Shown here: positions 58,875 through 64,000 of the stretch, one piece after another
How positions within the stretch are numbered: the stretch's first letter is position 1
Layout: each line of letters opens with the position of its first letter
Source: Rufibacter immobilis
GTDB lineage: Bacteria; Bacteroidota; Bacteroidia; Cytophagales; Hymenobacteraceae
DNA length: 64,000 nucleotides
Assembly: GCF_003721565.1 (NCBI RefSeq)
Contig: NZ_RJJE01000017.1
Coordinates: 856,636 to 920,635, forward strand
Direction: 5' to 3'
Notes under the pieces: generated by a model
What the model saw: the letters and a program-made list of their open reading frames with translations, nothing else
Told to the model about the DNA's origin: nothing
Database searches by the model: none
Translations under genes and position numbers: made by a program

Positions 58875-58979
58875 GTTTTCTGATATAAAATTCCAAAAAT
58901 TGAAAATGAGTAAATTTGAAGATTAATAAACGAAGAAGGTGACGTGATTTTCAAAAAATCCCATCTACAAATCTTCAAA

Positions 58980-60386
58980 TTACTTTCCTCTTCCCTGAAT
59001 GATGATTTTAATGGTGTAGAGCATCACCCTGAAGTCCATGGCCAGGGACATGTTCTCAATGTAGAGGATGTCATACTTAAGGCGTCTCACCATTTCCTGC
59101 ACGTTCTGGGCGTACCCAAATTTAACCTGCCCTAATGAAGTGATACCGGGTCTTACCCGTTGCAGGTGCTTGTAATGCGGGGCTTGCTCAGTAATTAGAT
59201 CAATAAAATACTGCCGCTCGGGCCTTGGCCCCACTAAGCTCATATCCCCTTTTAAGACGTTATAGAACTGCGGAAGTTCATCTAACCGCACTTTGCGCAT
59301 GAACCGGCCAAATTTGGTCACTCTTGGATCATCATCTGACGAAAGCGCCGGCCCCGTTTTCTCCGCGTCTGTGTACATACTCCTGAACTTGTAGATATAG
59401 AAAGGCTTGCCTTGCCAACCCACCCGTTCCTGCTTGAAGAACACTGGCCCTGGAGAAGAAATCTTGACCATTATTGCCAGAAACGCGTAAAGCGGCGATA
59501 AGAAAACTAAAATGAGCACGGAGGCAGCAAGATCAATGAACCGCTTGAGCAGCTCCTGCCAAAACGGCATCAGATCGCGCTTCATCTCAATCAAAGGAGT
59601 TCCAAACAAGTGCGCCACTTTCACTGAACCTAACAGGATCTGGTACACATCCGGAAGAATACTAATCCTCACATTCTCACCTTCCAGTGAACTCAGAATT
59701 TGCTCAATCAACTTGTGCTCAGAGGGTTCAATGGCAATAATAACCTCCTGTATCTCATATTCTGTAATGACAGAGGGTAAGGTATGGAATGACCCTAAAG
59801 AAGGTATCTGTTCCTGGAAGGAATGGGGCTGTGACAGCTCACTCTGCACAAAACCCACAATGCGCATGCCTAAGTGTCGGTTGTTACTTTCGAGTTCATC
59901 GTACACTTCCCGGGCGTTTGCGCTACTGCCTACCACTACCGTATTGAAATAAATCTTTCCGTTGAACACCAGTTTCTTCAGATGACTCAGCACGGCGGTC
60001 TTAATCACAAAAGAGAAAAGGAAGTGCAGCAGGAAGTAGGTTCCAATGGGTTTGGTATAGATATGAAACCGGTTTACGTCTGGGTCCTCAAAGAGAAAAG
60101 CCAGGTAGATAACCATTGCCCCGCCCAAAGAAATACCGGCCAATAGCACCACTTCCTTAAACCTGGACAGGCGATAAATATTACGGTAGCGGCCTAAGAG
60201 CGCATACAGAATTACCCAGGAAGAGGCAATCATGAATGAACGTACTACAAACTCCTGCGTGAAGGACGTGGCAAGGTCAACGAATAGATACGTATTGGAA
60301 AAATAAAAGACTGTCCAGGCGAGGAAGGCTGCTATAAAATCACCTAGTACAACTTTATAGATATGTAGGTTACGGGGTAACGGCAT
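58980..60386 (-). CDS. Exopolysaccharide polyprenyl glycosylphosphotransferase (sugar transferase)
   Basis: 468 residues from the Met at 60386; the frame continues to 60425, but an exact -7 box at 60433 leaves no room for a leader there. Four or five N-terminal membrane helices (about 10-115) are followed by a CoA-binding-like domain (VVVGSSANAREVYDEL) and then a last membrane helix (LKRFIDLAASVLILVFLSPLYAFLAIM) and the catalytic bacterial-transferase core (SPGPVFFKQERVGWQGKPFYIYKFRSM, FGRFMRKVRLDELPQFYNVL, VGPRPERQYF). It starts glycan synthesis by placing a sugar phosphate on undecaprenyl phosphate. No other polysaccharide gene is nearby. Confidence 0.92.
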   Translation of the reverse strand: MPLPRNLHIYKVVLGDFIAAFLAWTVFYFSNTYLFVDLATSFTQEFVVRSFMIASSWVILYALLGRYRNIYRLSRFKEVVLLAGISLGGAMVIYLAFLFEDPDVNRFHIYTKPIGTYFLLHFLFSFVIKTAVLSHLKKLVFNGKIYFNTVVVGSSANAREVYDELESNNRHLGMRIVGFVQSELSQPHSFQEQIPSLGSFHTLPSVITEYEIQEVIIAIEPSEHKLIEQILSSLEGENVRISILPDVYQILLGSVKVAHLFGTPLIEMKRDLMPFWQELLKRFIDLAASVLILVFLSPLYAFLAIMVKISSPGPVFFKQERVGWQGKPFYIYKFRSMYTDAEKTGPALSSDDDPRVTKFGRFMRKVRLDELPQFYNVLKGDMSLVGPRPERQYFIDLITEQAPHYKHLQRVRPGITSLGQVKFGYAQNVQEMVRRLKYDILYIENMSLAMDFRVMLYTIKIIIQGRGK

Positions 60387-60432
60387 GGAATCAATTAAAA
60401 CAGGGCTCCTGATATATAGCTCCATTTGCTCG

Positions 60433-60440
60433 CAAAGCTA
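60433..60440 (-). promoter_or_regulatory. -7 element TAGCTTTG of the sugar transferase gene
   Basis: Exact TAnnTTTG on the minus strand. TTTG lies 25 bases further out (60466-60469), a little beyond the usual spacing. Confidence 0.5.
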
Positions 60441-60481
60441 CAATCATTTTCTAAAATGATGCTGCCAAAATGAAATATATG

Positions 60482-60521
60482 CTGTTTTAAGAGCCTATTC
60501 GCTATTTTCGCCCTGCACTTG
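60482..60521. repeat. PR40 copy 25 (very diverged)
   Basis: Only the left half is like other diverged copies (CTGTTTTAAGAGCCTATTC); the right half is unrecognisable. Listed as a tentative copy. Confidence 0.35.
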
Positions 60522-60569
60522 GTGCAAACTCGTCTTTACAACGTATAACATGTATTATCTGGTCTACTT

Positions 60570-61220
60570 ATGCTCATAGACAGTTACCGCCATAAAGGAA
60601 TGCGCAAAAGCTTGGTGCGCGTTGTCCAGGAAAAGGGAATCAGAGACAGAAAAGTGTTGCAGGCGCTGGAGGAGGTTCCCCGGCATTTCTTCTTTGAGAA
60701 GGCTTTTCTGGAGCAGGCCTATCAGGATAAAGCTTTTCCCATTGGCGAAGGCCAGACCATCTCACAGCCCTATACCGTAGCCTACCAGACGGAGCTGCTG
60801 GAAGTGCAGCCCACCGACCGAGTACTGGAAATTGGAACCGGCTCAGGCTACCAATGCAGTATTCTGCTGCAGCTTACCCCGCACGTGTACACCATTGAAT
60901 ACAATGAAGTACTGTACCACAAAGCCAATAAACAGTTCCAACTCATGGGCCTGTCGCCGTTCACGTTCCTGGGCGATGGCTCTGAAGGATTGCCTCAGCA
61001 TGCCCCCTACCATAAAATAATTGTGACGGCAGGCGCTCCCATCATCCCCAAAACGCTGCTGCGCCAACTCACGGTGGGCGGCAAACTGGTTATTCCCGTA
61101 GGTGACACCGCCCAGCAGAAAATGCTAAGGATAACCCGCGTGGCCGAGGACGAATTCACCAAAGAGGAGTTTGACACTTTCAAGTTTGTGCCGCTCCTGG
61201 GCAAGCAAGGCTGGAAGTAA
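60570..61220 (+). CDS. pcm: Protein-L-isoaspartate O-methyltransferase
   Basis: Repairs isoaspartyl damage in proteins with S-adenosylmethionine. 216 residues, cytosolic. VPRHFFFEKAFLEQAYQDKAFPIGEGQTISQPYTVAYQTELL holds the family opening, seen as EVPRHFF and GEGQTISQPYTVA; the cofactor motif VLEIGTGSGYQC is at 85-96; and VTAGAPIIPKTLLRQLTVGGKLVIPVG is the second block. It stands alone, divergent from the sugar transferase. The C-terminus is FVPLLGKQGW followed by Lys. Confidence 0.94.
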   Translation: MLIDSYRHKGMRKSLVRVVQEKGIRDRKVLQALEEVPRHFFFEKAFLEQAYQDKAFPIGEGQTISQPYTVAYQTELLEVQPTDRVLEIGTGSGYQCSILLQLTPHVYTIEYNEVLYHKANKQFQLMGLSPFTFLGDGSEGLPQHAPYHKIIVTAGAPIIPKTLLRQLTVGGKLVIPVGDTAQQKMLRITRVAEDEFTKEEFDTFKFVPLLGKQGWK

Positions 61221-61239
61221 TCTACCATAACAGGAGATG

Positions 61240-61279
61240 GCGTTTAGGGGCTCTTTTTCCAAAAACAGCCCCTAAACAG
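61240..61279. repeat. PR40 copy 26 (both arms)
   Basis: Arms GCGTTTAGGGGCTCTTTTT and AAAAACAGCCCCTAAACAG, 19 bases past the pcm stop codon. Confidence 0.88.
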
Positions 61280-61417
61280 GAATACCCATACTCAAATCTC
61301 CGCCAAGGGAGCCGTTAAAGATTTCTATAATTTCCTGCGGAAGAGTGCGCCCAAAGATTTCATGGGCATAAGCGTATTCTGCCGTATCTTTACCGTCAAT
61401 TCATCACACTCTCTAGT

Positions 61418-61933
61418 ATGCGTAAGCAAAAATTCGTAAAGGACTCCTATGTAAGGATGACCGAATTGGTCCTGCCCAATGACACCAATACCCTCAATAA
61501 TCTGATGGGGGGGAAAATGATGCACTGGATGGACATTGTATCGGCGATTGCCGCCCAGAAACATTCTAACCGCATTGTGGTAACGGCCTCCGTTGACAAT
61601 GTCTCGTTCAAAGAGAGTATCAAATTAGGAAACGTAGTGACGCTGGAAGCCCAAGTGACCCGCGCCTTCAGCACCTCCATGGAGGTTCACATAACGGTAT
61701 GGGCCGAGGATATCCCTTCCGGTACCAAAGTGAAATCAAACGAGGCCTACTTCACGTTTGTGGCCCTTGATGAGAACGGCAACGCCGTGCCAGTGCCGGA
61801 AGCCACCCCAGAAACTGATGAGGAAAAGGAAAAATACGCCGGAGCGCTGCGCAGACGTCAGTTGCGCCTGATCCTGGCAGGCCGCATGAAACCCAATGAC
61901 GCCAACGAGCTGAAATCTATCTTTAATCTGTAG
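61418..61933 (+). CDS. Acyl-CoA thioesterase, hotdog fold
   Basis: 171 residues. The hotdog domain shows DTNTLNNLMGGKMMHWMDIVSAIAAQKHS (the helix with the catalytic Asp in the family), VVTASVDNVSFKESIKLG and ITVWAEDIPSGTKVKSNEAYFTFVALDENG. This is the YciA/BFIT type of acyl-CoA thioesterase, which hydrolyses acyl-CoAs in the cytosol. The C-terminal helix RRRQLRLILAG ends the fold. It is 42 bases upstream of the next gene on the same strand. Confidence 0.9.
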   Translation: MRKQKFVKDSYVRMTELVLPNDTNTLNNLMGGKMMHWMDIVSAIAAQKHSNRIVVTASVDNVSFKESIKLGNVVTLEAQVTRAFSTSMEVHITVWAEDIPSGTKVKSNEAYFTFVALDENGNAVPVPEATPETDEEKEKYAGALRRRQLRLILAGRMKPNDANELKSIFNL

Positions 61934-61935
61934 GT

Positions 61936-61975
61936 TCAGTTTTGGGCTATTTTTGAAAAAACACCCTCTAAACGC
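61936..61975. repeat. PR40 copy 27, abutting a start codon
   Basis: Diverged copy (TCAGTTTTGGGCTATTTTT, right arm AAAAACACCCTCTAAACGC) that ends on the base before the ATG at 61976. It contains the exact box TATTTTTG at 61948-61955. Confidence 0.75.
61948..61955 (+). promoter_or_regulatory. -7 element TATTTTTG inside PR40 copy 27
   Basis: Exact TAnnTTTG, 20 bases before the ATG at 61976, made from repeat sequence as at 56709. No -33 box is visible, and the gene could instead be read from the thioesterase promoter. Confidence 0.35.
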
Positions 61976-62596
61976 ATGTCTACGTCTCTTCCTGAACTTA
62001 CTTTTCTGCAGCAGCTCTTTGAGCAGGACACGCTTTACGTCATTCCTGAAGAATTCAAGGCGGCGGCACCGGCTGCTCAGGACTTTTCTAGTGCTCAGGA
62101 GGCTCAGCCTGCCCAAGTTGCGGCAGCCGCTACCGCGGTGGCTCCTAAACTAACCGAACAGGCACCCGCACCATTGGCTGCTCCCGCTCCGGCAGAAAGA
62201 GCCCCTATAGAATGGTTCGGCGAAGCCGTGAAAGGGACGTACTTGTTGTTTGGGGTTTCTGAACAGGAGTTTAAGCAGGCAGCGCAACATGTTTTCCTGC
62301 AGAAAGTATTAGCAGCGGTAGGCCTCACCACCCAGCAGGTGAAGTTTGGGAATCTGTCGCCGACGATGGTGCATGATGTGAAGGAAATTGCGCAGCAGCA
62401 ACAGGCCCAACACATCCTGTTATTCGGGCAGGGCTTGCCGGTGGCTAACCTGTCACGGCTGGAGTTCTACCGCATGTACAGGTTTGAGAACACCCGTTTT
62501 GTACTGGTAGACGCGCTGGAAGACATTGAGAAAAGCGTAGAGCTTAAAAAGAAGCTCTGGGACGTGTTGCAGAAGATTTTCCTTCAGCAGAACTGA
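61976..62596 (+). CDS. Conserved-type cytosolic protein, possibly DNA polymerase III psi-like
   Basis: 206 residues. The opening LTFLQQLFEQDTLYVIPEEF is followed by an Ala/Pro/Gln-rich linker (28-80) and a compact domain (about 88-206): TYLLFGVSEQEFKQAAQHV, FLQKVLAAVGLTTQQVKFGNLSP, HILLFGQGLP and a closing helix KSVELKKKLWDVLQKIF. The short N-terminal segment, the linker and the Rossmann-like domain with a final Leu-Trp-rich helix recall HolD (psi), the clamp-loader accessory subunit of E. coli, but this is a remote likeness by eye. I do not claim the function. Confidence 0.55.
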   Translation: MSTSLPELTFLQQLFEQDTLYVIPEEFKAAAPAAQDFSSAQEAQPAQVAAAATAVAPKLTEQAPAPLAAPAPAERAPIEWFGEAVKGTYLLFGVSEQEFKQAAQHVFLQKVLAAVGLTTQQVKFGNLSPTMVHDVKEIAQQQQAQHILLFGQGLPVANLSRLEFYRMYRFENTRFVLVDALEDIEKSVELKKKLWDVLQKIFLQQN

Positions 62597-62602
62597 AAAA
62601 AG

Positions 62603-62635
62603 AAAGGCTGCCGTTCTACAACGGCAGCCTTTTTT
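62603..62635. terminator. Bidirectional terminator
   Basis: AAAGGCTGCCGTT / AACGGCAGCCTTT stem, 4-nt loop, T-runs on both strands, between the convergent psi-like and thioredoxin genes. Confidence 0.88.
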
Positions 62636-62651
62636 ATAAGCTTGAGCTAAA

Positions 62652-63776
62652 CTATTGCAGCAAAGAAGCCAGTTTCTCTTCCAGGGCAGTTCCCCGCAAG
62701 TTTTTAGCGATGATCTTGCCTTCCTTGTCCAGCAGCACGGTTTGCGGGATGGCGGTTACGCCGTAAAGGGTGGCGGCGCTGCTTTCCCAACCTTTCAGGT
62801 CAGAAACGTGCGGCCAGGTGAGTTTATCGTTCTCAATGGCTTTCAACCATTTGGCGCGGTCCTGGTCCAGACTCACCCCGAAAATTTCGAAACCTTTGTC
62901 TTTGTACTTGTTGTACATGCGCACCACGTTGGGGTTCTCCTGGCGGCACGGTCCGCACCAGCTGGCCCAGAAATCAATGAGCACGTATTTGCCGCGCAAC
63001 GATGCCAGGGAAATCTCCGGCCCCTGAGGCGAAGGCAGTTTGATATCTGGGGCAGCGCTGCCCAGGGCGGTACTGCGCAACTGACCTAAACGCGCGTCTA
63101 AGGCTTTGGTGTATTTAGAATTAGGCAGCGCCTGCTTGAAAGCGACAGACATGCTGTCTACGAACGGGAAATGCTCCTCCAGGTTAAGGATGTTGCCCGC
63201 CGTGTACACAGACACCACTGACCCAGGATTGGCCTTTACTAAATCTTTCAGCTTGTTCTGGTTCGTGCGCTGGATGTCCATGAACTGGTCCTGCAGCTTG
63301 CGCATTTCCTCCTGGTTACCCGCCGAAGATGCCTGCTGAAACTGCTGGTTCAGGGCGGAAACGCCTTGCTGCATTTCCTGCATGATGCCGTTCAACTGCT
63401 GAATCAGCTCAGAATCTTTGGAGCCTTTCACGGTATAGGTTTGGGCTACTTTACCGGAGTCGGCGGTGATCTCAATGGACTGATTGTCTACCACCAGCAT
63501 AATGCCTTCTTTGTTCTCAAAGCCCAGTTTATAAATAGCTGGCTCGGCTACTGTACCTTCCATTACAAACGTGCCGTCTTTCTTGATTTCGGCGGTGTCT
63601 TTGGGTACGAAGGCTTGCTCTCCCAGCTCATCTAAGTAGACTTTGCCGGTGGTCATGTTGTTGATTTTACCCGAGATGCGGTAGGTTTTATCCGTGTCTC
63701 CGGTAGCTACTCCTTTTTTTTGGCAGGCTCCCAACACCGTTAAGGCGGTGGCTGCCAATAGAATCTGTTTCTTCAT
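62652..63776 (-). CDS. TlpA-type thioredoxin lipoprotein with DUF4369
   Basis: 374 residues. The leader LLAATALTVLGAC is a lipobox (Cys18). An N-terminal beta domain of the DUF4369 type (YRISGKINNMTTGKVYLDEL, FVMEGTVAEPAIYKLGF) is followed by a coiled coil (about 120-175) and the thioredoxin domain, with WASWCGPCRQENP at about 271-283 carrying the redox pair Cys274 and Cys277, and VTAIPQTVLLDKEGKI with the cis-Pro. This is the common Bacteroidota disulfide reductase of the cell envelope. It follows gatB on the same strand after an 18-base gap. Confidence 0.9.
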   Translation of the reverse strand: MKKQILLAATALTVLGACQKKGVATGDTDKTYRISGKINNMTTGKVYLDELGEQAFVPKDTAEIKKDGTFVMEGTVAEPAIYKLGFENKEGIMLVVDNQSIEITADSGKVAQTYTVKGSKDSELIQQLNGIMQEMQQGVSALNQQFQQASSAGNQEEMRKLQDQFMDIQRTNQNKLKDLVKANPGSVVSVYTAGNILNLEEHFPFVDSMSVAFKQALPNSKYTKALDARLGQLRSTALGSAAPDIKLPSPQGPEISLASLRGKYVLIDFWASWCGPCRQENPNVVRMYNKYKDKGFEIFGVSLDQDRAKWLKAIENDKLTWPHVSDLKGWESSAATLYGVTAIPQTVLLDKEGKIIAKNLRGTALEEKLASLLQ

Positions 63777-63794
63777 ATTCTTCTGTAGATAAGC

Positions 63795-64000
63795 CTATCT
63801 ATCTAAGCTCTCTTTCAATAACTTATTTGCCAGTTTGGGGTCAGCTTTCCCTTTGGTCTGTTTCATGAGATCGCCCATGAACATGCCCAGCAGCGAAGCT
63901 TTGCCCGCCTTATACTCCGCTACCTTGGCAGGATTAGCCGCCAGCACGCTGTCAATGATGGACTGCAACGCGCCCTCGTCTGACTCCTGCACCAGGTTCT
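63795..64000 (-). CDS. gatB: Aspartyl/glutamyl-tRNA amidotransferase subunit B, C-terminal end
   Basis: Only the last 67 codons or so are inside the window; the gene continues past the right edge. AANPAKVAEYKAGKASLLGMFMGDLMKQTKGKADPKLANKLL is the C-terminal GatB/YqeY helical domain, seen here as VAEYKAGKASLLGMFMG and MKQTKGKADPKLAN. GatB works in the GatCAB complex that makes Gln-tRNA(Gln) or Asn-tRNA(Asn) from mischarged forms. A stand-alone YqeY-type protein cannot be ruled out because the catalytic part is not visible. Confidence 0.8.
   Translation of the reverse strand, partial: NLVQESDEGALQSIIDSVLAANPAKVAEYKAGKASLLGMFMGDLMKQTKGKADPKLANKLLKESLDR

Noticed and set aside
58875..58979. FMN riboswitch upstream of ribE
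   Set aside because: The leader is only about 100 AT-rich bases and shows none of the conserved RFN-element helices.

Overview
The window looks like a chromosomal segment of a Bacteroidota bacterium, probably of the order Cytophagales, family Hymenobacteraceae (Rufibacter/Nibribacter/Pontibacter-like; the genus is an inference). The evidence is a SusC/SusD pair, a TamL-like outer-membrane lipoprotein, a fused alpha/beta E1 2-oxoacid dehydrogenase, a DUF4136 lipoprotein, and promoters of the Bacteroidota type (-33 TTTG, -7 TAnnTTTG). About 50 protein genes and two identical tRNA-Thr genes are visible. There is no rRNA, CRISPR array, prophage or intact insertion sequence.

Layout. 1-6.3 kb: N-formylglutamate amidohydrolase end, small membrane protein, 2-hydroxyacid dehydrogenase, nucleoid-associated protein, a cupin fusion, a TerB-like protein, DUF4136 lipoprotein, methylglyoxal synthase. 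6.4-16.9 kb: TPR protein and gyrA, an AT-rich secreted orphan, two adjacent M14 carboxypeptidase-like genes (one with its catalytic site lost) with an HD hydrolase, and a surface-antigen beta-barrel. 17.0-27.6 kb: the most unusual block. Seven minus-strand genes encode a vWA-like lipoprotein, a small membrane protein, a tubulin/FtsZ-like GTPase, a 1151-residue actin/Hsp70-type ATPase with a large unknown N-terminal half, a membrane-anchored Pro/Gln-rich tether, and a MotA/ExbB-like plus MotB/OmpA-like proton-channel pair. They read as one envelope machine that joins an ion-driven motor to two cytoskeleton-type nucleotide switches. I do not recognise it as a named system. 27.9-40.2 kb: cupin, tRNA-Thr pair, DUF349 protein, YqgE, pdxH, DUF1015, Maf, gpsA, efflux adaptor and TolC, serine dehydratase beta subunit, tryptophan 2,3-dioxygenase. 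40.5-45.1 kb: SusD and SusC. 45.7-64 kb: flavoprotein, CoA-binding protein, rhodanese, an ECF sigma operon, TrmH-family methyltransferase divergent from TamL, E1, hemF, PAP2 phosphatase, ribE, sugar transferase, pcm, thioesterase, a possible DNA polymerase III psi-like protein, a TlpA-like thioredoxin and the end of gatB.

A second theme is a dispersed 40-nt palindromic repeat, here called PR40. Its two 19-nt arms (GCGTTTAGSGGCTSTTTTT and its reverse complement) flank a 2-nt centre. I count 27 copies, about one per 2.4 kb. Nearly all are intergenic, but one lies in frame inside the methyltransferase gene, one supplies a stop codon, and three lie against or within 3 nt of a start codon. Arm bases covary between copies, and several copies extend into flanks that are palindromic but different in each copy.

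All calls come from reading the sequence. No database search was run.
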